Assembly: GCA_035406685.1 (NCBI GenBank)
Contig: DAONLM010000051.1
Coordinates: 1-15,617 of the forward strand
DNA length: 15,617 nt
Origin: DAONLM01 sp035406685
Lineage (GTDB): Bacteria > Spirochaetota > GWE2-31-10 > MWDO01
Direction: 5' to 3'
Made by a program: the position numbers and the translations under genes
In this document: piece by piece, positions 6,733-13,299 of the stretch
How positions within the stretch are numbered: position 1 is the first letter of the stretch
How the letters are laid out: each line of letters starts with the position of its first letter
Notes under the pieces: model-generated
What the model saw: only the letters and a program-made list of their open reading frames with translations
Databases searched by the model: none
What the model was told of the DNA's origin: nothing

Positions 6733-6753
6733 AAATTTATCAAAGATAAATTT
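6733..6753 (+). terminator. Hairpin after the lipoprotein operon
   Basis: AAATTTATC (6733-6741) and GATAAATTT (6745-6753) form a perfect 9-bp stem with an AAA loop, eight nt after the stop codon. A T-run does not immediately follow, so it may act as a weak terminator or as mRNA 3'-end protection. Confidence 0.45.
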
Positions 6754-6780
6754 GCAAAAATTTTAAAATAGTATTATTAT
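6752..6780 (+). promoter_or_regulatory. Candidate promoter of the two-component genes
   Basis: TTGCAA (6752-6757), a 17-nt spacer, then TATTAT (6775-6780). The -10 lies inside a tandem repeat, so alternative TATTAT boxes exist a few bases further on. The leader to the ATG at 6841 would be about 50 nt. Confidence 0.4.
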
Positions 6781-6798
6781 TAAAATAGTATTATTATT
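6765..6798. repeat. Tandem duplication, two 17-bp units
   Basis: The unit AAAATAGTATTATTATT occurs at 6765-6781 and immediately again at 6782-6798, with no mismatch. It duplicates the probable -10 region of the downstream response-regulator gene, so copy number could affect promoter spacing or strength. Confidence 0.8.
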
Positions 6799-6840
6799 AT
6801 AGAGAACATAGATATTTTATTTAAACAGAGAGATATAACT

Positions 6841-7203
6841 ATGGCAAAGATAATAATAGTAGAAGATGATGCTTTAATTTTAGATGATCTTAAAAATTCT
6901 CTTTCAAGGGCTGGCCACACAATAATTGGTTCTTTCGCCAAGGGGGAAAATGCCCTTATAGATATAGAAAAAGAAAAGCCGGATTTAGTATTGATGGATA
7001 TTAAATTAGAGGGATATATAGATGGCATAGAGACAGCAGCAATCATAAAATTTAAATATAATATACCTATAATATATTTAACTGCATTTTCAAACGAGAA
7101 ATTTGTGGAAAGATCCAAACAGACAGAGCCAATTGCTTATTTATTAAAACCATTTAGTGAAGAAGAACTAATAAAGGCGGTTGATAAAGCCTTAAATAAA
7201 TAA
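6841..7203 (+). CDS. Single-domain response regulator (CheY-like receiver)
   Basis: The 120-residue protein is one receiver domain with nothing else attached. The acidic pocket is E8/D9 (IIIVEDD), the phospho-acceptor is D53 (DLVLMDIKLEG), the switch threonine is T81 (YLTA) and the conserved lysine is K103 (LLKPF), so all catalytic residues are present. With no output domain it must act by protein interaction or as a phosphorelay carrier. The gene lies seven nt before the histidine kinase at 7211, which is its probable phospho-donor. HisKA_2-type kinases are often paired with such receivers. A GAGAG Shine-Dalgarno-like stretch is about eight nt before the ATG. Confidence 0.92.
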   Translation: MAKIIIVEDDALILDDLKNSLSRAGHTIIGSFAKGENALIDIEKEKPDLVLMDIKLEGYIDGIETAAIIKFKYNIPIIYLTAFSNEKFVERSKQTEPIAYLLKPFSEEELIKAVDKALNK

Positions 7204-7210
7204 ATTTTTT

Positions 7211-9211
7211 ATGAATATCTGGGCATTACCTCCATTAATAAGTTCCATTATTTCTATCTTTATTTTATTATATATTTTTAATCTTGATTTAAAGAGTAAA
7301 TTCAATCGAATATTTTTTCTTGTGGTTATTGTATCTTTTATCTGGTCATTTTCAGAATTTAACTATAGAGTCACTAATGATTATCAGGTAGCGTTAGTTT
7401 GGACAAATATTGCAAAAATCTGGATATTTATTTTGCCATTAACTTTTGATCTTATTCTTACTTTTGTAGATAAAAAGATAAAGAATAAGATTTTATATTA
7501 TATATTGCTTTATCTTCCTATAGTATCTCTTTATGTTATTGATATGATGAATTTAGTAATGTCTGATCTTGTAAAGAGTTACTGGGGATATTCTTATATA
7601 AAACCAGCCAATCCATATTTTAATGCTATTTATTTAATTTTAGTTACTGTAATTTGTTTATTAAATGGTTTTTTATCTTTATATTATGCTTTAAAAAGAA
7701 AAAGAATAAAAGATTTTATTTTTTTATTTGCTATTTTTTTACCTATTATTGTCGGAATTTTAACAGATGTTATTTTGCCAATCTTTTTAAAAATTTTAGT
7801 CCCTGGTTTGACAACAGCCTGTTTTACTATAACTTTTATTTTAATAGCTATTATTATCAAAAAATATAATTTATTTATGCCAGATTTAAAAAAATCGATA
7901 GAGACAATTCTTTTAACAATGAGTGATGCTCTTTTTATTTTAGATACTGATTTTAAGATTAAAATAGTTAATAAATCAGCATCTGATTTCTTAGAGTATA
8001 GAGAAGAAGAGATGTTAAATAAAACTATTTTATTATTCATTTCTGAAAAGTCTCTTACACATTTTATAAGAATGATAAAATTTGCGATGCAACATGATTA
8101 TATAATAAAAGATGAAGAGGCTCTATTTTTGTCTAAAAATGAAGAAGAAATACCAGTTTCTTTTTCATGTTCAGTAATAAAAGACAATAATAAACAGATT
8201 ATTGGATTATTACTTATTGTAAGAGATATAACGAGTAGAAAAAAACTTGAAGAGATATTAGAGATCACTAATGAGAGTTTTGTAAATATAATAGAAAAGA
8301 GTATTGAAGGGATTATTATTGTGGATAAATCTCTTTCAATTAATTATATGAATCCTATTGCTAAAAGATATTTGAATATGTTAGAAGGAGAGATTTTATA
8401 TAGATTCCCTTATGATAATATATCTTCATATTCTATAGAAGAGATAGAAATTAATATAGGAAATAATGAAAAAGGTATAGGAGAGTTAATAACTATACCT
8501 ACTAAATGGAAAAAAAATGATGCATTTTTAATTATAATAAGAGATATAACAACAAGAAAAGAGATAGAAAAAAAATTAATTTCTTCATTAAAACTAAAAG
8601 AGAATCTTCTTGCTGAGATTCATCATAGAATAAAAAACAATTTACAGATTGTTATGACTCTTTTAAGGCTTCCTTTAAGATTTAGTGATAATCCAATATT
8701 AAAGAGTATTCTTCTGGATGCACAATTTAGAATAAAGACAATGGCTCTAATTCATGAAAAACTCTATAAAGATGAAAATTTTTTTGAGATAAATTTTAAG
8801 GACTATATTATAGAATTAACAGACTTTTTATTATCATTTTTTCAGATGCAAAAAGATATTAAAGTAGAATTATCAATTGATGATGTTAATTTTGATTCTG
8901 ATACTTCAATATCGTGTGGTTTGATAATAACAGAATTATTTACCAATTCAATAAAATATGCTTTTAATAATAAAGAAGATGAAAAAATAATAACAATAAC
9001 TTTAAAAAAAGAAAATAATAATTTTACCTTAATCTATAAAGATAATGGTAGTGGCCTTCCAGAAGGAATTTCTCTTGAAAATATAAATACAACCGGGCTT
9101 TATTTAATAAAACTCCTTGCGATAGAAAAATTAAAGGGTATGTTAGAGATTAAGTCAGAAAATGGACTTGAATACAATATATATTTTTCTATAACAGATG
9201 ATTATATTTAA
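7211..9211 (+). CDS. Membrane sensor histidine kinase, 7TM-PAS-PAS-HisKA_2-HATPase
   Basis: The 666-residue kinase has about seven N-terminal hydrophobic segments (roughly 8-24, 33-50, 68-86, 94-112, 137-160, 168-190 and 195-217), as in the HisKA_7TM sensor module. Two PAS-like domains follow: about 228-345, ending in the PAC-type GLLLIVRDIT, and about 350-450, ending IIIRDITTR. The HisKA_2 dimerisation motif EIHHRIKNNLQ (469-479) carries the phospho-accepting His (H471 or H472). The ATPase domain shows the N-box ELFTNSIKYAF (575-585), G1 DNGSG (611-615) and G2 TTGLYLI (627-633). It probably senses a membrane or small-molecule cue and phosphorylates the receiver at 6841. No Shine-Dalgarno precedes the ATG, so translation may depend on coupling across the seven-nt gap. 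Its stop overlaps the stop of the convergent cyclase gene. Confidence 0.92.
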   Translation: MNIWALPPLISSIISIFILLYIFNLDLKSKFNRIFFLVVIVSFIWSFSEFNYRVTNDYQVALVWTNIAKIWIFILPLTFDLILTFVDKKIKNKILYYILLYLPIVSLYVIDMMNLVMSDLVKSYWGYSYIKPANPYFNAIYLILVTVICLLNGFLSLYYALKRKRIKDFIFLFAIFLPIIVGILTDVILPIFLKILVPGLTTACFTITFILIAIIIKKYNLFMPDLKKSIETILLTMSDALFILDTDFKIKIVNKSASDFLEYREEEMLNKTILLFISEKSLTHFIRMIKFAMQHDYIIKDEEALFLSKNEEEIPVSFSCSVIKDNNKQIIGLLLIVRDITSRKKLEEILEITNESFVNIIEKSIEGIIIVDKSLSINYMNPIAKRYLNMLEGEILYRFPYDNISSYSIEEIEINIGNNEKGIGELITIPTKWKKNDAFLIIIRDITTRKEIEKKLISSLKLKENLLAEIHHRIKNNLQIVMTLLRLPLRFSDNPILKSILLDAQFRIKTMALIHEKLYKDENFFEINFKDYIIELTDFLLSFFQMQKDIKVELSIDDVNFDSDTSISCGLIITELFTNSIKYAFNNKEDEKIITITLKKENNNFTLIYKDNGSGLPEGISLENINTTGLYLIKLLAIEKLKGMLEIKSENGLEYNIYFSITDDYI

Positions 9212-10326
9212 TTTTGAGGAAAATATCTATAAAGTTCATCAATTATTTCTCTATTTTTTTCATAAAAATCATAAATATTTACTGCTTCAATTGTTTTAGA
9301 TTTACCTTTTAGCTCAAATTTTTTAAATTCCAGTTTATCAATTAAATTTATTTTTAGTTTTGAAATAAACTCTTTTGATGTAATGATACCATAATTAGGA
9401 GCAATACTTTTTAATCTTTGAGCAGTGTTAATCGTATCTCCTATTAGAGTATGATCACTTCTTGTATAACCGCCCACACTTCCTCTTATTACTCTGCCAT
9501 AATTAATTCCTATTTTTATAGCAATTGGTGGCTCATTGGCTATCTCTCTTAAAGAATTAAGATTTTTCAATTCTTCAATTATTAATATTCCTGATAATAA
9601 TGCCATTTCTGGTTTATCAAATATTGCAAAAAAAGAATCCCCTATAAACTTATCTATATCACCACCATTATGATATATTATCTGGGTGGAAACAATAAAG
9701 GCACTATTTAACATTTTTATAATTGTTGAAGGTTCTGTATTTGACTGGATATTATCAAATACATCAATGCTTGCGAAAAGAACAGAAAGATTTATTTCGT
9801 CCTCTGGTATTGATAAAATCTGTCCTTTTGCTAAATTTTCTATTTTCTCCCATACAGAATTTGCTATAAATTTTTTTAATATATCAAGCTGAATTGATTT
9901 TTTTATATTATTTTCATAAGAGAGCCTTAATTCTCTTAAAGCCTCTTCCAGTTTTATCTTATTTTTAACGAAATTTATTGTGATTAAAATTATCTCTTCT
10001 ATATCAGCATCTTTTTCTATTATTGTTTCAACATTCAATTTATAAAATTTTAAAATTTTATCCCTTGTTTTTTGATCTGTAAGAACAATCACTGGTAAGT
10101 ATTTAAAGATCTCATCATTTTTTAATTGAGAGATAAAATCCTCTGCTCCTTCTATATCTTCTTCTATCAATAAAGCAACAACAATATTATCAGTATAAAA
10201 GATATTTATTGCCTCTTCTATTGTGTTAAATCTTAAGAAATTGAGGTTTGCTTTTGAGATAATCTCTTTTTTATTAATTAAAATAGACTCTATCTCTTTT
10301 TTACCAATATAAACAATGGAATACAT
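9208..10326 (-). CDS. Degenerate receiver fused to a class III adenylate/guanylate cyclase-like domain
   Basis: Residues about 1-123 have a receiver-like layout, but the acidic pocket is missing (YIGKKE) and the phospho-acceptor aligns with E55 (ALLIEEDIEG); T83 and K105 remain. This is a pseudo-receiver. A helical linker (about 124-165) leads to a class III cyclase domain (about 178-350). It keeps K226 and the second metal Asp D230 (GGDIDKFIGDSFFAIF) plus N300/R304 (GDTINTAQRL). The first metal Asp in the VLFAD-type motif is Ser (VLFASIDVF, S186), with D188 two residues on. It may be inactive, allosteric or non-canonical in metal binding. The ATG lies 12 nt after the stop of the exported protein gene, with AGAGAG as Shine-Dalgarno. 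It is the last gene of the minus-strand cluster. Confidence 0.86.
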   Translation of the reverse strand: MYSIVYIGKKEIESILINKKEIISKANLNFLRFNTIEEAINIFYTDNIVVALLIEEDIEGAEDFISQLKNDEIFKYLPVIVLTDQKTRDKILKFYKLNVETIIEKDADIEEIILITINFVKNKIKLEEALRELRLSYENNIKKSIQLDILKKFIANSVWEKIENLAKGQILSIPEDEINLSVLFASIDVFDNIQSNTEPSTIIKMLNSAFIVSTQIIYHNGGDIDKFIGDSFFAIFDKPEMALLSGILIIEELKNLNSLREIANEPPIAIKIGINYGRVIRGSVGGYTRSDHTLIGDTINTAQRLKSIAPNYGIITSKEFISKLKINLIDKLEFKKFELKGKSKTIEAVNIYDFYEKNREIIDELYRYFPQN

Positions 10327-10338
10327 TAAAACTCTCTC

Positions 10339-10845
10339 TTAGTTATCATAGATATCGAATAAGACATCATATCCTACCTGTTTTAAAAATTTATTCTTTT
10401 CTTCTAATGTTAATGTTGTATTTATATTAAGCTTCTTTTTACCTACTTTTAGCGATTTCATTTCAACTAAAGAATATAGATTAAAATAAACTTCATTTAA
10501 TTTTAAAACGATCTTACTCCCTTTACTATTAACATCGTAGTTTATTTTAATTAAGAGTAGGGTGTCAGCGCCAGCATTTCTTGTCTCCATTAAAAAAGGT
10601 TTTATATCTAACTGATTGTAAACCAATTTTAATGGTTCTGCTATTTTAGAATCAAAAAAGAGATACTCTTTATCCCATAAAGCAGCAAAGATCCCCTCAC
10701 TAAAAGGGGTAATATTACCATTAATTAAAATATTATTTTCTTCTTCATCGATTATTACCAGAGTTGTTCCTATAACATCAAGATTATTTGAAAAAGAGTA
10801 AAAAATATTTAAAAGTATAAAAAAGAATATAAAATTAATTTTCAT
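10339..10845 (-). CDS. Small exported protein of unknown function
   Basis: I place the start at the ATG at 10845, giving 168 residues, because GAGGTGAT lies just upstream and the N-terminus (MKINFIFFFILLNIFYSFS) is then a clean type I signal peptide. An in-frame ATG 11 codons upstream (10878) lacks both. The mature part has alternating hydrophobic strands (GTTLVIID, NILINGNI, ADTLLLIKINY, KIVLKLNEVYFNLYS), suggesting a periplasmic beta-rich domain. I recognise no family. It lies between the large lipoprotein gene and the cyclase gene, 13 nt from the latter, so the three probably form one transcription unit. A sigma-28-like promoter (10887-10913) may drive this gene and the cyclase separately. 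Confidence 0.78.
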   Translation of the reverse strand: MKINFIFFFILLNIFYSFSNNLDVIGTTLVIIDEEENNILINGNITPFSEGIFAALWDKEYLFFDSKIAEPLKLVYNQLDIKPFLMETRNAGADTLLLIKINYDVNSKGSKIVLKLNEVYFNLYSLVEMKSLKVGKKKLNINTTLTLEEKNKFLKQVGYDVLFDIYDN

Positions 10846-10886
10846 AATAATCACCTCTTTCTTACCTAATGAATTCATCTTATTTT

Positions 10887-10913
10887 TTATCGGAATAAAA
10901 AGAAATATCTATA
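10887..10913 (-). promoter_or_regulatory. Possible sigma-28-like internal promoter
   Basis: On the minus strand TATAGATA (10913-10906), an 11-nt spacer, then TCCGATAA (10894-10887) fits the sigma-28 layout at 5/8 and 7/8 positions. The -10 octamer is identical to that before the MCP gene at 676. The same bases form a 7-bp hairpin (TTTTTAT/ATAAAAA, 10884-10901), which is an alternative explanation as a weak terminator. Confidence 0.38.
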
Positions 10914-10918
10914 TAAAA

Positions 10919-12355
10919 TTATTTATTGATAGTAGAATTCTTTCCATTCTCTTTTAATTCTGCATATTTTCCAAATTGATCAAGATAGAAAATAGGTATA
11001 TTATTAGGTGATAAATACGAATATCCAGAACCAACAGGGAATTCTTTACCATTCTCACCAAGTTTTCCTATGAGATAACCAAACGGCAATCCCGGAAAAT
11101 CTCTTGTCTTTTTCGTATCAAATTCATCTGTATCGAGTCCGTCTGGAGAAAAGAATATAAAGAAATCATTATTCCTTGATCTTATGCCAATTGAGCCAAT
11201 ATATACTTTTACAAGAAATTTATTATCAAGATAAGTTGTGATTGACTTATTTGCTTCATTTAACATATTTTCAAATATTATAAATTCCTCTTTTTTCTCA
11301 TTATTAAATCCCCACATAAGATATGTTAAAAAAATATCACCCTCTTTCCATTTTTTTGTGCCTTTTTTGTATATTGTAAAGATATTATTTTTGTCAAAAT
11401 TTTTTAATGTAATGGGAGAGGTTAAAACACTATTTGCTTTTTTATCTAAAAAATCAAAATATATGTTATCATACCCTGCTGGCAATGCTATTTTATTCAA
11501 TGAGGCTATATATAGAATATTGTCATCTCCTTCCACAATATGAGTACCAGCTGTTATCTTAAAAGAATAGAAAGGATTTACTTTTATTTTGGTATTATAC
11601 CAACCATTGATAAAATTTTCACCTTCTATTTTAATAAAATCTTTTTTATTTTCTTTATCAAATAAACTCTCAAATTTTACAAATATTTTACCTTTAAGTT
11701 TGCTTATATTTTTATCATTTGTATTATCATTATCATTCGAATTATCAAAATAAGTATTGATATCTGGAATATTTAATTTTAAAAATAACTCTGGTAGTTC
11801 TGGTTCTCCTACTTTTAATATGAGTGATTTTTCTTTTACCTCTTTTGTATTGGTAGCTCTTAAAGTAATTTTATAATAACCTGGCTCAAATATAGAAATC
11901 ATACAATTTAATGGATTTTTAGAGGTATAGAGGTAATAGTTAATCTTCTTTTTTTCTTTTTGTAGTGATGATATTTTTTCAAGGATTTCACGACTTTCTT
12001 TATCATTAGTAGAATCTTCAGCAGTATCGTTTGATAAATCTTTTATATTTTCTTTATATTTTATCTTATCTTTCTCTTTATAAATATTATCTAAATTAGA
12101 TTGGATATCGAGTTTTATCTCTTCTATAAACCATTCATAAAAGATATCCTGATTCAAATTGTCAGCACTCATTTTTGCAACTATTTCTATATCTGTTTGA
12201 AAAAAATTCATTCTTGGAGTTCTATTTATAGATGGGAATAATTCTATTTTCTCTATTACAATAGGTTTTTCTTCTTCTTTTTCATTGGTTGCACATCCGA
12301 GTAGAAATAAAAGTAAAAAAATAATAAAATTATATTTTCTGAAAACATATTTCAT
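10919..12355 (-). CDS. Large lipoprotein with PKD-like region and C-terminal LecA (PA-IL)-like region
   Basis: I use the ATG at 12355 (478 residues). A TTG start 12 codons upstream would place the start codon inside the promoter -35 box. The signal peptide ends in LLLFLLGC, with lipidated C21. Residues about 40-185 resemble a PKD/Ig-like fold (FYEWFIEE ... GYYKITLRATN), interrupted by a charged insertion of roughly 60 residues. An Asn/Asp-rich linker lies near 204-218. The C-terminal section (about 380-465) has SPDGLD and GLPFGYLIGKLGENGKEFPV, resembling the LecA/PA-IL-type galactose-binding fold (family knowledge by motif, unconfirmed). I infer an envelope-anchored adhesin or carbohydrate-binding protein. 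It heads the cluster that ends with the cyclase. Confidence 0.8.
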   Translation of the reverse strand: MKYVFRKYNFIIFLLLFLLGCATNEKEEEKPIVIEKIELFPSINRTPRMNFFQTDIEIVAKMSADNLNQDIFYEWFIEEIKLDIQSNLDNIYKEKDKIKYKENIKDLSNDTAEDSTNDKESREILEKISSLQKEKKKINYYLYTSKNPLNCMISIFEPGYYKITLRATNTKEVKEKSLILKVGEPELPELFLKLNIPDINTYFDNSNDNDNTNDKNISKLKGKIFVKFESLFDKENKKDFIKIEGENFINGWYNTKIKVNPFYSFKITAGTHIVEGDDNILYIASLNKIALPAGYDNIYFDFLDKKANSVLTSPITLKNFDKNNIFTIYKKGTKKWKEGDIFLTYLMWGFNNEKKEEFIIFENMLNEANKSITTYLDNKFLVKVYIGSIGIRSRNNDFFIFFSPDGLDTDEFDTKKTRDFPGLPFGYLIGKLGENGKEFPVGSGYSYLSPNNIPIFYLDQFGKYAELKENGKNSTINK

Positions 12356-12362
12356 AATAATA

Positions 12363-12391
12363 ATTATACCCCATAAAATAAAAAATGTCAA
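12363..12391 (-). promoter_or_regulatory. Perfect sigma-70 promoter, probable leaderless start
   Basis: On the minus strand TTGACA (12391-12386), a 17-nt spacer and TATAAT (12368-12363) match the consensus at all 12 positions. The A of the ATG (12355) is eight nt past the -10 box, about where transcription should begin, and there is no Shine-Dalgarno. Confidence 0.88.
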
Positions 12392-12481
12392 TTTTTATTT
12401 ATAAAATTTAAAATTTTTATAACTTAAAAATCTGAAAAATGTAATAAATCTCTACTTAAATAATTATGTATAAAGGACTTT

Positions 12482-12560
12482 TGGGGCTTATTTTATTTTT
12501 AGACAACAAAAAGGATAGATTTATCCTGAGGTTAGTTTTGGGTAAGAATGAGAAAAATAA
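12482..12560 (-). repeat. Conserved downstream block of the RHH-like family (complete copy)
   Basis: This block resembles 15210-15292. Shared strings include ATTTTATTTTTAG, GATAGATTTATCCT and GGTTA-TTTTG-like segments in the same order. Both blocks lie downstream of an RHH-family gene, so the similarity extends past the reading frame. It contains the terminator at 12508-12527. The remainder of 12392-12585 shows no gene. Confidence 0.6.
12508..12527 (-). terminator. Rho-independent terminator of the complete RHH-like gene
   Basis: AGGATA (12512-12517) pairs with TATCCT (12522-12527) around a GATT loop. On the minus strand a TTTTT run follows the stem directly. The lower-copy equivalent at 15241-15256 keeps the same structure with one G-C pair changed to G-T. 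Confidence 0.7.
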
Positions 12561-12585
12561 TAAAATTTAGACAAAATACTAATTT

Positions 12586-13107
12586 TTACAAGAATTTTAT
12601 TTCTAACAGCCTAAATTTTGAATCAAAAGTAAGCAGGAAGTACTGGTCGGGATGAGGCTCGCGTGGGATATCAGGCGGCGCAACCTTCCCGCCTTCTTTC
12701 TTCTTCAAAATAACAGCCTTCTTTACTTTTAATTCATCAAGTTTCTTCTTTAGCCTCTCAATTTTATTTTCAAACTCTTCTTCTCCAAATGTCTCAATTC
12801 CAATAAAATACTCCTCCAGTATCTCTCTTACTAACACCGCCATACTGAATGTATTCAGGTTGCTGTGAATTATCTTTAATTGGTTATACAATTTTTTTGG
12901 AATATATACCCTTACTTTGTGTGTGGCACAGACTATTGGGTAGTCTTTCTCTCTTCTTTTTTCTTTGATATGTTTTTTTTCAATAATAGGGACAATCTTT
13001 TCAAAGATCTCCCTCATTAAGAAAGAAAGTGAGGCAGATCTCTTTTTTGCTAAATTTTTAATTTTATCTAATAAAAGTTTGTTAAGAACAAAATCATATT
13101 TTATCAT
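12586..13107 (-). CDS. Tandem ribbon-helix-helix-like protein, complete member of repeated family
   Basis: The 173-residue protein starts at ATG 13107 with an AAGGAG Shine-Dalgarno. Residues about 3-42 (strand YDFVLNK, then LLLDKIKNLAKK and SLSFLMREIFEKIV) and about 63-103 (strand HKVRVYIP, then KKLYNQLKIIHSNL and FSMAVLVREILEEYF) each fit a CopG/Arc-type strand-helix-helix. A basic linker joins them. A charged coiled coil (about 109-138), a Pro-rich patch (PPDIPREPHP, 144-153) and a final strand-like section (FDSKFRLLEI) follow. The tail resembles the end of the 15330 copy (YNDCYQVVGFE). I infer a DNA-binding regulator acting as a single-chain pseudo-dimer. No toxin gene is adjacent, so an antitoxin role has no support here. 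Bases 12641-12693 are unusually G+C-rich. I find no exact family name. Confidence 0.83.
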   Translation of the reverse strand: MIKYDFVLNKLLLDKIKNLAKKRSASLSFLMREIFEKIVPIIEKKHIKEKRREKDYPIVCATHKVRVYIPKKLYNQLKIIHSNLNTFSMAVLVREILEEYFIGIETFGEEEFENKIERLKKKLDELKVKKAVILKKKEGGKVAPPDIPREPHPDQYFLLTFDSKFRLLEIKFL

Positions 13108-13143
13108 ACAATCTTCTCCTTGAAATAAAATTGTTTTCTAATT

Positions 13144-13178
13144 ATTAATCACAAAATTTTTGAGAAAATCCTTTACAA
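13144..13178 (-). promoter_or_regulatory. Conserved 35-nt upstream element of the RHH-like family (copy 2)
   Basis: It is identical to 336-370 over 35 nt and lies 36 nt upstream of the ATG at 13107. Similarity fades on both sides, although the next bases (TTTTAGAAAA versus TTTTGAGAAAA) remain related. Constraint on a regulatory site or recent duplication would both explain it. Confidence 0.6.
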
Positions 13179-13251
13179 CTTTTAGAAAAAAAATTAAAAA
13201 AATTGCTTATAAATAAAATCACATTCATATTTTCTTTTTATTGTATTTTGT

Positions 13252-13280
13252 TTGACAAAAAATAAAAAATTGGCTATATA
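13252..13280 (+). promoter_or_regulatory. Promoter TTGACA-17-TATATA of the DHH gene
   Basis: TTGACA (13252-13257) is a perfect -35 box; TATATA (13275-13280) follows after 17 nt. The ATG is at 13300, which leaves a leader of about 12 nt without a Shine-Dalgarno. Confidence 0.72.
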
Positions 13281-13299
13281 AAATTTCCTTTTTAAAATT

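Noticed and set aside
6765..6798. CRISPR or larger satellite array
   Set aside because: Only two contiguous units without spacers; no cas genes or further copies.
10846..10878. An upstream ATG (10878) for the small exported protein
   Set aside because: It lacks a Shine-Dalgarno and would put charged residues ahead of the signal peptide; the GAGGTGAT site fits the ATG at 10845.
12356..12391. A TTG start at 12391 extending the large lipoprotein by 12 residues
   Set aside because: That TTG is the first half of the -35 box of a perfect promoter, so it would not be transcribed; the ATG at 12355 also gives a proper lipoprotein signal peptide.
12586..13107. Antitoxin of a toxin-antitoxin pair
   Set aside because: RHH proteins are often antitoxins, but no small toxin-like gene is adjacent on either side; the neighbours are non-coding flanks and unrelated genes.
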